A stretch of DNA of 64,000 nucleotides. It comes from JAJDTQ01 sp965204235 (lineage in GTDB: Bacteria; Desulfobacterota; Binatia; UBA9968; JAJDTQ01). Below, piece by piece: positions 42,831 through 52,124 of the stretch. The stretch spans positions 2,852,001 to 2,916,000 of the forward strand of contig OZ241979.1 in NCBI GenBank assembly GCA_965204235.1, in the 5' to 3' direction. Both the position numbers and the translations under genes were made by a program. The stretch's first letter is position 1, and each line of letters opens with the position of its first letter. Below the pieces are notes generated by a model that saw only the letters and a list, made by a program, of their open reading frames with translations, made no database searches and was not told where the DNA came from.

Positions 42831-44027
42831 TCAGACCGCTTGGTCCCGGCGCAGCCGCGCAATGGAGTCGGCGTCGTAGCCGAGATCCTCCAGGATCGAG
42901 TCGGTGGCGCCGCCCAACTCCGGGATGGGGTCCAGGCGCGCCGGGCTGTCGGACAGGCGCAGCGGGCTGCCGATGACCGGCACCTTGCCGACCGGCGAAT
43001 CCACCTCCCGGATCATGCGCCGGGCCGCCACCTGGGGGTGGGCCAGCACCTGGGCGATGCCCCGGACCCGTCCGTTGGGCAGGCCCGCGCCTTGCAGGCG
43101 TTCGATCCAGGTCTCGTGGCCGTGCTCCAGGAACATCTCCTCGATGGTCTCTTCGAGCACGCCGCGGTTCTCCCGCCGGGCCTCCACGGTGGCGAAGCGG
43201 GGGTCCTCGGTCAGCGAGGGGCGCTGCATCACCTTGAGGCAGAAGAGTTCCCAGTCCCTGGGGGTGGCCACCGCGAGGTTGACGTACTCGCCGTCGCCCG
43301 CCAGGTACGGCCCGTAGGGGGTGACGTAGTGGTGCCGCATTCCCACGCGGCTGGGCTCCTCGCCCCGGTGCCAGTAGTGGTGCGGGAAGTATCCCAGCCA
43401 GGAGAGGATGCTCTCGAACATGGAGATGTCGATGACTTGGCCGGCGCCGGTCTTCTCCCGCTGGAACAGGGCGAGCACGATGCCCAGGGCCGCGTACATG
43501 CCGGAGGCGATGTCGGAGATGGAGACGCTCGCCCGGGCGGGTCGGTCGGGGTAGCCGGTGGTGGCGATGATCCCGGCTTCGCCCTGGATCAGGAGGTCGT
43601 ATGCCTTCACGTCCCGGTACGGGCCGTCCTGTCCGTAGCCCGACAGGGAGCAATAGACCAGGCGGGGGTTCAACTCGCGCAGCCGCTCCCAGCCGAGGCC
43701 CAGCCGCTCCGCCACCCCCGGGGCGTAGTTCTCGAAGAAGACGTCGCTGGCACCCGCGAGTTTGTGGAGGACCTCCAGGCCCTGGGGCTTCTTGGCGTCC
43801 ACGGTGAGGCTCTTCTTGTTGCGGTTGAGCCAGACGTAGCCCGATGACAGGCCCCGCACGGCCGTGTCCCAGTGGCGGATCAGGTCGCCCACCCCCGGGC
43901 GCTCGACCTTGATGACCTCGGCCCCCATCTCCGCCAGCAGGCCGGTGCAGAAAGGACCGGAGAGGACCTGCTCGAAGGCCATGACCCGCACGCCGCCCAG
44001 GGCCAAGCCGCGGTCGCCGCTACTCAT
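42831..44027 (-). CDS. CaiB/BaiF family (class III) CoA-transferase
   Basis: A 398-residue class III CoA-transferase, which moves CoA between carboxylic acids through an aspartyl-CoA intermediate. Seen are LALGGVRVMAFEQVLSGPFCTGLLAEMGAEVIKVE at the start, LDVLHKLAGASDVFFENYAPGV-like text (LAGASDVFFENYAPGVAERLG), CSLSGYGQDGPY and the catalytic Asp in KAYDLLIQGEAG. The start at 44027 overlaps the end of the MaoC gene by 8 bp, so the pair is coupled. With a MaoC hydratase partner, mesaconate/citramalate-type or other short dicarboxylate CoA metabolism is plausible but not shown. Confidence 0.9.
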   Translation of the reverse strand: MSSGDRGLALGGVRVMAFEQVLSGPFCTGLLAEMGAEVIKVERPGVGDLIRHWDTAVRGLSSGYVWLNRNKKSLTVDAKKPQGLEVLHKLAGASDVFFENYAPGVAERLGLGWERLRELNPRLVYCSLSGYGQDGPYRDVKAYDLLIQGEAGIIATTGYPDRPARASVSISDIASGMYAALGIVLALFQREKTGAGQVIDISMFESILSWLGYFPHHYWHRGEEPSRVGMRHHYVTPYGPYLAGDGEYVNLAVATPRDWELFCLKVMQRPSLTEDPRFATVEARRENRGVLEETIEEMFLEHGHETWIERLQGAGLPNGRVRGIAQVLAHPQVAARRMIREVDSPVGKVPVIGSPLRLSDSPARLDPIPELGGATDSILEDLGYDADSIARLRRDQAV

Positions 44028-44526
44028 CGTCGATGACCTCCGGGAAGATGTCCCGCCGGGGGGCATGGGCCTTGCGCCACACCATGACGCTGCGAACGTA
44101 GTCGATGACCACCTTGCCCTCCTGTTGCACGCCCCGGGTGCGGACCTTGACGATGCCCCACTGGGGCTTCGACCCGGAGTCGCGCTTCTCCAGGACCTCG
44201 GACTCGGAGTAGAGGGTGTCCCCGGCGAACAGCGGGTTGGGCAGCCGGATTTGGTCCCAGCCCAGGGCGAAGCCGTTCTCGCTCACGTCCGCCACCCCCA
44301 TGCCGGCCACGATGGCCAGGGTCAGCGCGCTGTTGATGAGGCACTTGCCGAACTCGGTCCGCTTGCCGTACTCGTTGTTGAAATGGATCTGGTTCGTGTT
44401 GTTGGTGAGCAGCGTGAACCAGATGTTGTCGTTCTCCGTCACCGTCCGCCCCACCCGGCACCGGTACACGTCGCCGACGGCGAAATCCTCGAAGTAGCGG
44501 CCTTCCCAGCCCGGTTTTAGTGCCAT
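44020..44526 (-). CDS. MaoC-like (R)-specific hydratase/dehydratase
   Basis: A 168-residue hot-dog-fold protein. Motifs: FEDFAVGDVYRCRVGRTVTEND, the catalytic-type NTNQIHFNNEYGKRTEFG, LINSALTLAIVAGMGV and LPNPLFAGDTLYSESEVLEKRDS. These enzymes add or remove water on enoyl-CoA substrates. AAGGAGG precedes the ATG at 44526. It forms an overlapping pair with the CoA-transferase downstream, a pairing also seen in the 2-methylfumaryl-CoA (mesaconyl) pathways. Confidence 0.88.
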   Translation of the reverse strand: MALKPGWEGRYFEDFAVGDVYRCRVGRTVTENDNIWFTLLTNNTNQIHFNNEYGKRTEFGKCLINSALTLAIVAGMGVADVSENGFALGWDQIRLPNPLFAGDTLYSESEVLEKRDSGSKPQWGIVKVRTRGVQQEGKVVIDYVRSVMVWRKAHAPRRDIFPEVIDDE

Positions 44527-44616
44527 GAGGGGCCTCCTTGAACGAGTCTTTTGCAATTCGAACTCGTCATGATGCAGCAGCTATCCGTAGCACAGAACGT
44601 CTGGGGTCGGAAACCC

Positions 44617-44644
44617 TTGATTACGCCCTCAGGCAGGATATATT
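44617..44644 (+). promoter_or_regulatory. Putative promoter of the cas operon
   Basis: TTGATT (44617-44622), 16-bp spacer, TATATT (44639-44644). It lies in the 243-bp gap between the divergent MaoC gene and cas6, giving a leader of about 120 nt before the cas6 ATG. It is the best -35/-10 pair in that gap; inference only. Confidence 0.5.
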
Positions 44645-44769
44645 GGTAGTTCCGGAAAACTCAGCGGCGTTGTGGCCGGGCGCTTTCATGGAGAAGGCAA
44701 TTCAGTGTTTGTTGAACGAAGGTTGCAAGACATTATGGCAGCGGCAAGGTATCGGGCGCGAGAGTAGGT

Positions 44770-45711
44770 ATGCTGGATGAACTGCGCAAGGTCCGCTACG
44801 CACGCTTTCGTATGGAAATGGCGGCGGTTGACCGGCTGAGATTGCCTCCCTACAAGGGATCCACCTTCAGGGGAGCTTTTGGTCATGCGTTCAAGAAGCT
44901 GGTCTGCGTCAAGCGGGACCTGGACTGCTCTACTTGCCTGATCTCCGACCGGTGCGCCTACCACTACGTTTTCGAGACGCCGTTCGGCGGTGGGGGGGAC
45001 CCGCGAGGATATGCCTTCGCGCCCCATCCTTTCGTGATCCAACCTCCCGAGGAGACGCGAAGCGTTTACGAACCGGATGCGCCGCTCCACATTGGCTTGG
45101 TGCTGGTGGGCCGGGCGCTGGAGTACCTGCCCTATTTCATCTACGCCTTTGAAGAGATGGGCCGCCGGGGGTTGGGGGCGGGGCGCGGGAGAGCTGCCCT
45201 GAAACGGATAATCGCCCTGAGTTCGGGTGAAGACCGGTGCATATATCGGGTCGAGACCGGACGGTTGTCGTCAGACTATCCGGTCTGCGCCGGGCCACCC
45301 GAAGACGGAGAGGTCGGCGCACGGCTCCGACTCCGGTTGCTTACTCCTACCCGCCTCAAGGCCGTGGGACGCTATGTCCGCCGGCTCGATTTCTCGCTGC
45401 TGGTGCGTGCCCTGTTGCGGCGGAGTTCGGATCTCGCCCGCTTCCATTGCGGAGCGGAGTTAGCCCTGGACTACCCGCGGTTGATCGAGCGGGCCGCTGG
45501 CGTGTCGGAAGTGGCGGCTCACGTGCGCTGGCACGACTGGGAACGGTATTCACAGAGACAGGGCCGGAAAATAACGTTGGGCGGCTTGTCGGGCGAAGTG
45601 GAGTTTGCCGGAGATTGGGCTCCGTTCCTGCCTCTGTTGCGGCTGGGGGCGGATGTGCATGTGGGCAAGGGAACGGTTTTCGGGTTGGGACGCTACGAAA
45701 TAGTCTGGTAG
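44770..45711 (+). CDS. cas6: CRISPR pre-crRNA endoribonuclease Cas6
   Basis: Cuts the array transcript inside each repeat to leave crRNAs with an 8-nt 5' handle. The 313-residue RAMP protein has LPPYKGSTFRGAFGHAFK near the N-terminus, a four-cysteine cluster (C46, C53, C56, C62) typical of this Cas6 group, and the C-terminal glycine-rich loop GKGTVFGLGRYE (299-310) that contacts RNA. First gene of the cas operon; cas10 starts 11 bp after its stop. Base composition and codon use are less GC-skewed than in the flanking acnA/maoC genes, consistent with horizontal origin. The repeat's ATTGAAAC end is the expected handle. Confidence 0.9.
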   Translation: MLDELRKVRYARFRMEMAAVDRLRLPPYKGSTFRGAFGHAFKKLVCVKRDLDCSTCLISDRCAYHYVFETPFGGGGDPRGYAFAPHPFVIQPPEETRSVYEPDAPLHIGLVLVGRALEYLPYFIYAFEEMGRRGLGAGRGRAALKRIIALSSGEDRCIYRVETGRLSSDYPVCAGPPEDGEVGARLRLRLLTPTRLKAVGRYVRRLDFSLLVRALLRRSSDLARFHCGAELALDYPRLIERAAGVSEVAAHVRWHDWERYSQRQGRKITLGGLSGEVEFAGDWAPFLPLLRLGADVHVGKGTVFGLGRYEIVW

Positions 45712-45722
45712 GGTACACGTCT

Positions 45723-48035
45723 ATGGTATCCAGAGAAGCATTGCTTGTTGCGGCTTTGCTGTACGACATGGGCAGGTTCGAGTTCGGGCCAGCCGATGGG
45801 CAGACGCTCCATACCGCTTACGGAGGTTCTTTCGTTGACGAGTATCTGGCGCGCTTCCGCTGCCTGGAGCCGATTCTTGCAGAGGTCTCCGGGCTGGTGG
45901 CCCACTCCGACCAGGGATCGGACAACTCCGTTCTGTGGGAGGCCAACCAATTGGCCGCGCCTGCTCAGCAGGTAGATGGCCGTCCTGAAGTTCCGCGGTC
46001 GCTGATGAGTATCCTGACGACCGTGGACGTTGGGAAGGGTGCTCTGCCGCCGCTGGCACATCGCTATGTGCCGGGGCCGGTGGATTTCGCCAACCCCTTT
46101 CCCGAACGCACGTCCGTCAAGGCCGCAGAGTGGCTCGGTTGGGAGCAGCCGAAGGACGAGCACTCCCGCGCTTGGCAACAACTTTGCGGCGACATTCGGG
46201 CAATACCCGCCGCCCTCGATCTGACAAGCTGGATCGAGACCTTTCTCGGAGTGGCTCGCAAACATCTCTGTCGCATGGCTTCCCCCGGCGCCAGATCCCA
46301 CCCGGATGTCTCGCTCTACGACCGCGCCCGCTCGATGGCGGCCATTGCGTTGTGCCTCCGCGATGCTCAGCAGGAACCCGCGCCTTTCTTATTGATTCGG
46401 GGAGACATCTCGGGCATCCAGGCTTTTCTCTACAAATTGGCCAGCCCCGATGAAGAGGGCGGGACGAAGAACATCGCCAAGCGTCTTCGCGGACGGTCCT
46501 TGTTCCTGGTGCTGCTGGCCGAGACGGTCGCGCTCCATTATTTGCGCGCATTGGCTCTGCCGCCGACGAACCTGTTGTACAGCGGCGGCGGGCACTTCTT
46601 GATTCTGGCTCCCCATACCGCTGCCGTGAAAGACAAGTGGAAGCAGGCTGAGGAGAAGGTCAACCGCTGGTTGATTGACCGACACCGGGGCGAGTTGGCG
46701 CTGGTGAGCGTGGCCACCCCGGCTGAACGGCCGTTGATGGACGACTTTTCCCGTCTGATGCAGATCTCCAGCTCTGAGTTGGAGCGGGCCAAGCGGCAGA
46801 AGTTTCGCTCCGTACTGGATGCGAGGTTGTTCCAGTTACCGGACTATCCACAGACTATGGACGTCTGCCCGGTGTGCCAAGCCGATTTCGTCAAGGACTC
46901 CCGACAGACCTGCCGGGCCTGCGCCGGCCATGTGGAGACAGGGCGGCGGATCGTCAGGGCACGGTACCTGGTGCGGTTTGAAGGAGACGATGCAGGAGGG
47001 GAGTTTGCCGACCTGGGCTTTGCCTGGAAGTTGGCCGACGATTGGACAGAAGTGTCCCGGCTGGTAGCGAGTACTCAGGCTGATCGGGTGCATGTGGAAC
47101 GGTTCAACAACAGTGACTTTCTCCCTTCGGTCGGCATGGCCCCGGAAAACCCGAACCTCAGCTTCGGGTTCCGGCCCCTCGGCCGGTACGCTCCCGTCGA
47201 TGAAGAGGATGGAGGGCCGCTGGATTTCAATCTTCTTGCCGGGCTGAATGCGGCGGCCTACCCGCTGTTGGGAGTGGTGCGCCTCGACGTTGATTCGTTA
47301 GGGGCTATCTTCGCTTCAGGTTTGTCCCTGCCGCAAACTACCGCCTTGAGCCGCGAAATGGAGAGTTTCTTCTCCGGCTATGTCAACAATTTGGCGCAGA
47401 AGCACGAGATGTACATCACCTACGCCGGGGGCGACGACCTGTTCGCCGTGGGTTCCTGGATCAACGCCATCGAGTTCGGTCGCGCCCTTCGGCAGGACTT
47501 CGATCGTTTCAGCGGCGGCAATCCCAACCTGACCTTTTCGGGCGGCGTGCTCTTTTGCAAGCCCGACTTTCCCATCGGACGGGCCGCCCAAGCCGCCGGC
47601 AAACTGGAGGAGCGGGCCAAGGATGCCGAGGGCAAGAACGCCGCCTGTTTGTTCGACGAAGTGGTGTCCTGGGATCGACTCGAAGAGTTGCTCGAATTTG
47701 GCCGCGACCTGCTCTATCTGGTGACGGAAGCGCACCCGGACTGCCGCTTGCCTCGTTCGTTTGTCCACCGCCTGTTGAACTTGGCCACTGAGCGGCGGAT
47801 TGCCCGGGAGGAAGAGAATCTACAAGCCGAGATACAAACACAGATGCATCTCAAATACCTCGTAGCCCGTCGCGGCGCCACCAGCGAGGCGATCAACGCC
47901 CGACAGGAGATGGGGGAAGACCGCCGAAAGGTAGGCGTCCTTGGGCGGCTGGTCACCGAGCCGGAACTGATGCGTCAGATCGTCGTACCTGCGTCGTATG
48001 TGCTGTACAAGACACGCCACCTCAACAGAGAATAG
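45723..48035 (+). CDS. cas10: Type III-A Cas10 (Csm1), GGDD intact, HD motif degenerate
   Basis: Large subunit of the Csm complex; its Palm domains make cyclic oligoadenylates when target RNA is bound. The 770-residue protein shows GDISGIQAFLYKL and LRGRSLFLVLL in the first Palm, a zinc site C382/C385/C397/C400, and the cyclase motif YAGGDDLF (G569-D572). The N-terminal HD nuclease motif, normally LLHDIGK, reads LLYDMGR (Y14-D15), and the later EADRL-type motif reads EANQL, so ssDNase activity is probably lost. The start at 45723 gives the family N-terminus; the open frame upstream overlaps cas6. Followed by csm2 after 9 bp. Confidence 0.95.
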   Translation: MVSREALLVAALLYDMGRFEFGPADGQTLHTAYGGSFVDEYLARFRCLEPILAEVSGLVAHSDQGSDNSVLWEANQLAAPAQQVDGRPEVPRSLMSILTTVDVGKGALPPLAHRYVPGPVDFANPFPERTSVKAAEWLGWEQPKDEHSRAWQQLCGDIRAIPAALDLTSWIETFLGVARKHLCRMASPGARSHPDVSLYDRARSMAAIALCLRDAQQEPAPFLLIRGDISGIQAFLYKLASPDEEGGTKNIAKRLRGRSLFLVLLAETVALHYLRALALPPTNLLYSGGGHFLILAPHTAAVKDKWKQAEEKVNRWLIDRHRGELALVSVATPAERPLMDDFSRLMQISSSELERAKRQKFRSVLDARLFQLPDYPQTMDVCPVCQADFVKDSRQTCRACAGHVETGRRIVRARYLVRFEGDDAGGEFADLGFAWKLADDWTEVSRLVASTQADRVHVERFNNSDFLPSVGMAPENPNLSFGFRPLGRYAPVDEEDGGPLDFNLLAGLNAAAYPLLGVVRLDVDSLGAIFASGLSLPQTTALSREMESFFSGYVNNLAQKHEMYITYAGGDDLFAVGSWINAIEFGRALRQDFDRFSGGNPNLTFSGGVLFCKPDFPIGRAAQAAGKLEERAKDAEGKNAACLFDEVVSWDRLEELLEFGRDLLYLVTEAHPDCRLPRSFVHRLLNLATERRIAREEENLQAEIQTQMHLKYLVARRGATSEAINARQEMGEDRRKVGVLGRLVTEPELMRQIVVPASYVLYKTRHLNRE

Positions 48036-48044
48036 GAGACCATC

Positions 48045-48434
48045 ATGGCTGCACCCATTGATTTGACCACCATCGCCCCGGAGGAACTGGACCGCCGAGG
48101 TGAGGAATGGGGAAAGAAGCTGGCAGACCAGCGGGACGGGGTCAAGACCAACCAGATCCGCAATCTCTACGCCGCTGTCCAGCACATTCGGGTGCGGGCG
48201 AGCCAGCCTGGGCCCGATACAGAGGACATCAATCGCCGGCTGGTCTTCCTCAAGCCGAAACTGGCCTACGCCAGTGGCAGGCAGCGTCAGTTGAAACCAC
48301 TGCGAGAGTTCCTGGTGCAGGCCATCGACAGCGTGGTGCGCAGCAAAGACCCGCCGAAAGCGCGAGAGAACTTTTTCATCCTGATGGAATCCATAGTCGC
48401 CTACCACAAATTTTACGGCGGCAGGGACTCGTAG
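48045..48434 (+). CDS. csm2: Type III-A small subunit Csm2
   Basis: All-helical 129-residue small subunit that lines the crRNA-target groove of the Csm effector. Characteristic text: VKTNQIRNLYAAVQHI near residue 33, LKPKLAYASGR in the middle, and the C-terminal FFILMESIVAYHKFYGG. The start is preceded by AATAGGAGACC. Placed between cas10 and csm3, the standard order. Confidence 0.93.
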   Translation: MAAPIDLTTIAPEELDRRGEEWGKKLADQRDGVKTNQIRNLYAAVQHIRVRASQPGPDTEDINRRLVFLKPKLAYASGRQRQLKPLREFLVQAIDSVVRSKDPPKARENFFILMESIVAYHKFYGGRDS

Positions 48435-48449
48435 AACAGCGGAGGACGC

Positions 48450-49250
48450 ATGGCCCAATTCATCGGCAACATCATCGTCAGAGGCAAGATCGAGTGCCTC
48501 ACCGGCCTGCACATCGGGGCGGGCAAGGACACCGCGGAGATCGGCGGGGTCGATAGTCCTGTGGTGCGCGATCCTCATAGCCGCCTGCCGTACATCCCCG
48601 GCTCGTCGCTCAAGGGCAAGATGCGTTCCATGCTGGAGTTTGCCACCGGCAAGGTGGGAGATGGGAAGGTCCATAACTGCGACAAGCCACGCTGCGAGGT
48701 CTGCCGGCCCTTTGGGTCGTCCGCCCAGCAACGCAAGTGCGGCCCGACGCGGCTGCTGGTGCGGGACGCCTATCCCGATAGACAGACCCGGGAGATGTGG
48801 GAGAAACTGAATACCGACCTGCTCTACGCGGAAATGAAGTCGGAAAACTTTCTGGACCGCATCACCTCGGCGGCCAACCCTCGTTTCATCGAACGGGTGG
48901 TCAAGGGGTCATGGTTCAAGCTGGAGATGGTTTACGGGGTTTACCAAGTGGAGGATGGCGTCAACGACCTCGACTATTTCGCCCATGTCGTGAGCGCGTT
49001 GCGCCTGCTCGAAGACGGTGCTTTGGGCGGCAACGGCAGCCGAGGCTACGGCCAGATACGCCTGAAGCTGGCTCACCCCGCTTTCCTGAGCCGGCAGGAC
49101 TACGCCGAGGGCAGCGGTGCTTGGACACGATCCCGTCAATGGCCTGACGACACATCATTCGTGCACGGGGTAGGCGATTTCTCGCTGGACCGGGGGGAGT
49201 CGCCTTGTCCGGAATGGGACAAGATTCTGCAATCCCCGGCGGCTGATTGA
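48450..49250 (+). CDS. csm3: Type III-A backbone RAMP and target RNase Csm3
   Basis: Forms the helical backbone on the crRNA and cuts target RNA every six nucleotides. The 266 residues include LHIGAGKD, the catalytic-aspartate motif GGVDSPVVRD (D35, matching the known Csm3 active-site Asp near position 33), YIPGSSLKGKMRSMLEF, a cysteine-containing NCDKPRCEVCRPFGSS zinc-like segment and GGNGSRGYGQI. So target RNA cleavage is predicted to be intact. GCGGAGGACGC precedes the ATG. Confidence 0.96.
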   Translation: MAQFIGNIIVRGKIECLTGLHIGAGKDTAEIGGVDSPVVRDPHSRLPYIPGSSLKGKMRSMLEFATGKVGDGKVHNCDKPRCEVCRPFGSSAQQRKCGPTRLLVRDAYPDRQTREMWEKLNTDLLYAEMKSENFLDRITSAANPRFIERVVKGSWFKLEMVYGVYQVEDGVNDLDYFAHVVSALRLLEDGALGGNGSRGYGQIRLKLAHPAFLSRQDYAEGSGAWTRSRQWPDDTSFVHGVGDFSLDRGESPCPEWDKILQSPAAD

Positions 49251-49266
49251 GCAAAGAGAAGTACGG

Positions 49267-50229
49267 ATGAGAGCGATCTTCCTGGAACCCCGCGGGGCCT
49301 ACCGCAATGAACTGCATTCGGACACCCTGTTCGGGCTCATCTGCTGGGCGATCCGTCAGGTCTTCTCAGAGGCGCGTCTGGTGGAACTGTTGGAGGGGTT
49401 TGCCGCGGACCGGCCTCCCTTTCTCATCAGTTCGGCTTTCCCCTACGCCAAGGACGGAACCACCCGGAAGCCCTTTCTGCCGCGCCCCCTGTTGCCGCCG
49501 CCTGATCTGGACAACTGGAGCAGGGAGGAAGCGCAACGGCTCAAACGGTACAAGCGTCTTCGCTATATTCCCATCGATCATTTCAACAAGTTCTTGCAGG
49601 GCAGCTATTCAGAGCATTCGTACTATGCGTCCGAGGTCTGGAAAGATCTGGATGTCCCCGTGACCCATACTGCGGACCGGTTACGAAGCACCATCGACCG
49701 GTTGAGCGACACGACGGATGGGGAGGGCACTCTGTTCGCCAAGCCCGAATACCGGACGGCCGGACTGTTTTTCCTGCTCGATGGGCAAGAGGCCGAACTG
49801 GTGGTCAAGGCGCTCCGTTTTCTGGACGATTTCGGTTGGGGCGGTGGAAACAGCTTGGGCTATGGCTGCTTTGCCGCAACCGAAACCGAAAGCCCGCTTG
49901 AGAAGCCGGTAGCCGAACCAGCCCGCTTCGTGACTTTGTCGCTTTACTGTCCCCGACCTGCTGAGCTGGAGCATTTTCGCGCGAGGGAGGCCGGGGAGCC
50001 CTGGTACGAATTGACTGTGCGCAAGGGCAAGGTAGGAGGCCACTTCCTCCAAACCGGAGACTTCTGGAAGCGGTCGGTATTGATGTTCACCCCTGGCTCG
50101 ACCTTCCCTGCAATGACAGGACGGTCGGCATACGGCTGCAATCCCATTGTCAAAGGGCGCAGGGACGGGTTGCCCTTCGACGTGCAGCAACTCGGCTATG
50201 CCTTCGCCGTGGGGATGAAAGAGACCTGA
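49267..50229 (+). CDS. csm4: Type III-A Csm4 (5'-handle binding RAMP)
   Basis: Caps the crRNA 5' end and anchors Cas10. The 320-residue protein has the N-terminal HSDTLFGLICWAI (17-29), the HFNKFLQGSYSEH region, GTLFAKPEYRTAGLFFLL, GWGGGNSLGYGCF and the C-terminal YAFAVGM. Position after csm3 and length support the call. Confidence 0.92.
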   Translation: MRAIFLEPRGAYRNELHSDTLFGLICWAIRQVFSEARLVELLEGFAADRPPFLISSAFPYAKDGTTRKPFLPRPLLPPPDLDNWSREEAQRLKRYKRLRYIPIDHFNKFLQGSYSEHSYYASEVWKDLDVPVTHTADRLRSTIDRLSDTTDGEGTLFAKPEYRTAGLFFLLDGQEAELVVKALRFLDDFGWGGGNSLGYGCFAATETESPLEKPVAEPARFVTLSLYCPRPAELEHFRAREAGEPWYELTVRKGKVGGHFLQTGDFWKRSVLMFTPGSTFPAMTGRSAYGCNPIVKGRRDGLPFDVQQLGYAFAVGMKET

Positions 50230-50240
50230 GAGTAGGAAGT

Positions 50241-52043
50241 ATGGAACGCCTGGTGCAATGCCTGTCTCCCGTCCACGTCGGAACGGGGAAGGACCTCGAA
50301 CCCTTCGACTATATTGTGGACGGCCAGCGCTATATCCGTGTTCACCTGGACGCCGTGCTTGAACGGATGACCCCTGAACAGGCGGACAGGCTCGCCGCCT
50401 GGGTGAGCAAGGGGGCGGATCAGATCGTGGACCTGGAAGGAAAGAAGGGCAAGGCGGACAAGAGGCAGGTCAACGAGCGTATTTCCAGTATCCGGCGGGA
50501 GATGCATCTCCTGAACGCCCCTGGGGTTGACGCCGCGCTCAAGGAGGCGCTCCGCAAAGATACGGCCTTGGCGCGCTACCACGGTGAGCGAGGTTTCGAG
50601 CGCGATTTGCAGGTGCGGGAACAGGCCAAGGACGCCGATGAGACGCCCTTGCTTCCGGGCAGTTCGATCAAGGGAGTTCTGCGCACGGCCTTGGCATTTG
50701 TTGCCTTGGAGGAAATGGCGAAGGACGAACGGGAGGAATTGGGACGAGCATTCAACGCGATAGTGAAAGAGGCGGAAAATGCCAAGCGACAGCGCAGTAA
50801 CGGCCGAGTCCGCCGTCTGCAAGAGTCTATTGGCCGGGAGATTGAACAGGTCGTCTTTCGTTGCGGCAAACAGAGGAAAGGCGGTCCCGACTATACGGAC
50901 ATCCACTACGACTTGATGCGGGCGGTTTCCATCTCGGACACCTGCGACGCGCAAGGCGAATTGATCGTTCCGCAGATATACACCTTTGTTGAGCAGCGCT
51001 CTCGGGATGGACGCCGCCGGCTGGACGCCCAAGCGCCGCTCATCGTCGAAGCGCATGCACCGGGCAATACCTTTGGCTTGCGTCTGCGGATTGACGGCAA
51101 TCTTCTCCGGGCGGCTAGTCGGAACCGTCGGGGAGATGAGTGGATCCACTTTGAGCAGCGGGTACGGCGGGCCTTTGGCCCCGAGGTCGCGGGGCTTTTG
51201 CCGGACGCCCCGGACGCGCAACTGGACCGTGCCGTGCTCACCCGGATGGAAACTGCGGCCCGTCGTTTCACCAAGGCGGTCGTGGCCGCGGAACGGCACT
51301 GGGAGGAAAGTCACGGTCACGGGTCAACCGATGCTCTCCGAGACTTCTACGAGAAACTGGACAGCCTGATGGAGAAGGGACTGGTGCCGCTGCGACTCGG
51401 CTGGGGCAGCCACTTCATGGGCACGACTTTGCTGCTTGTGCTCAAGGAGGACGAAGGTTGGCGGTCCATATTGGAGGGGTGCTTCCGGGTATTCGACATT
51501 CCTCCAGGACCTCGGAGAGGAATGGACCGCAAGATCGACCTCGATGACTTTCCCCGCTCCCGGCGGCTCGTTGCCGATGGCGGGAGGAGACCGGTCGCCC
51601 CGTTAGGCTGGGTCGCGTTGGCGCCGACGGCTGAGGAGCTGCCCGGGCCGCTGGTAGAAAAGGATCGGCTGATCGTTGGGTCTCGATGGGAGGGATACGG
51701 ACAGGGAAGAAGGAGAGAGGCAAGCGGAGATAGGCATGGTGAGTCGGGCGTGAAGGGACAGTCGAAGGCAGGAGCCGCATCAAGAGACCCTGCTGTCGAA
51801 GCGGCAAAGCAAGTCGAACTCAGTATTCGGAACCTCCGAGGAAGGGGCGAGGTGAGCCGGATGCCGGAGATCGTCGGACAAATCGCTCGACTCCAAGACT
51901 CGGCTGCTCGCTTTCGCTGTGCCGAACTGCTCAAGCAATGGCTGATGCAGGGAGGCAAGAAAAGTTTATGGCGGAACGCGAAGTACGCGGATGAAGAATG
52001 GCGTCGGCAGCTTGACGCCCTGCTCGAACAGAGGAAGCAGTAG
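50241..52043 (+). CDS. csm5: Type III-A Csm5 with long C-terminal extension
   Basis: Caps the 3' end of the crRNA filament and aids crRNA maturation. The 600-residue protein starts MERLVQCLSPVHVGTGKDLE and has LLPGSSIKGVLRTAL (138-152), LMRAVSISDT, and RLGWGSHFMGTTLLL, ending the RAMP core near LGWVALAP (about 455-462). Residues from about 463 are extra: a charged low-complexity linker (about 485-520) and a helical tail through RFRCAELLKQWLMQGGKKSL to EEWRRQLDALLEQ. Typical Csm5 is 350-450 residues, so the tail may be a system-specific add-on. Confidence 0.9.
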   Translation: MERLVQCLSPVHVGTGKDLEPFDYIVDGQRYIRVHLDAVLERMTPEQADRLAAWVSKGADQIVDLEGKKGKADKRQVNERISSIRREMHLLNAPGVDAALKEALRKDTALARYHGERGFERDLQVREQAKDADETPLLPGSSIKGVLRTALAFVALEEMAKDEREELGRAFNAIVKEAENAKRQRSNGRVRRLQESIGREIEQVVFRCGKQRKGGPDYTDIHYDLMRAVSISDTCDAQGELIVPQIYTFVEQRSRDGRRRLDAQAPLIVEAHAPGNTFGLRLRIDGNLLRAASRNRRGDEWIHFEQRVRRAFGPEVAGLLPDAPDAQLDRAVLTRMETAARRFTKAVVAAERHWEESHGHGSTDALRDFYEKLDSLMEKGLVPLRLGWGSHFMGTTLLLVLKEDEGWRSILEGCFRVFDIPPGPRRGMDRKIDLDDFPRSRRLVADGGRRPVAPLGWVALAPTAEELPGPLVEKDRLIVGSRWEGYGQGRRREASGDRHGESGVKGQSKAGAASRDPAVEAAKQVELSIRNLRGRGEVSRMPEIVGQIARLQDSAARFRCAELLKQWLMQGGKKSLWRNAKYADEEWRRQLDALLEQRKQ

Positions 52044-52124
52044 CCCAACTCCCAAGGACCGGATTTTCAGATGGGACGAGGTTTTCCGGCAGATATGTGC
52101 GCGTTTCAGGATACAGGGGATTAG

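Noticed and set aside
44538..44780. 80-codon open frame upstream of cas6
   Set aside because: No ribosome-binding site or recognisable family, overlaps the cas6 start and contains the best promoter candidate for the cas operon.
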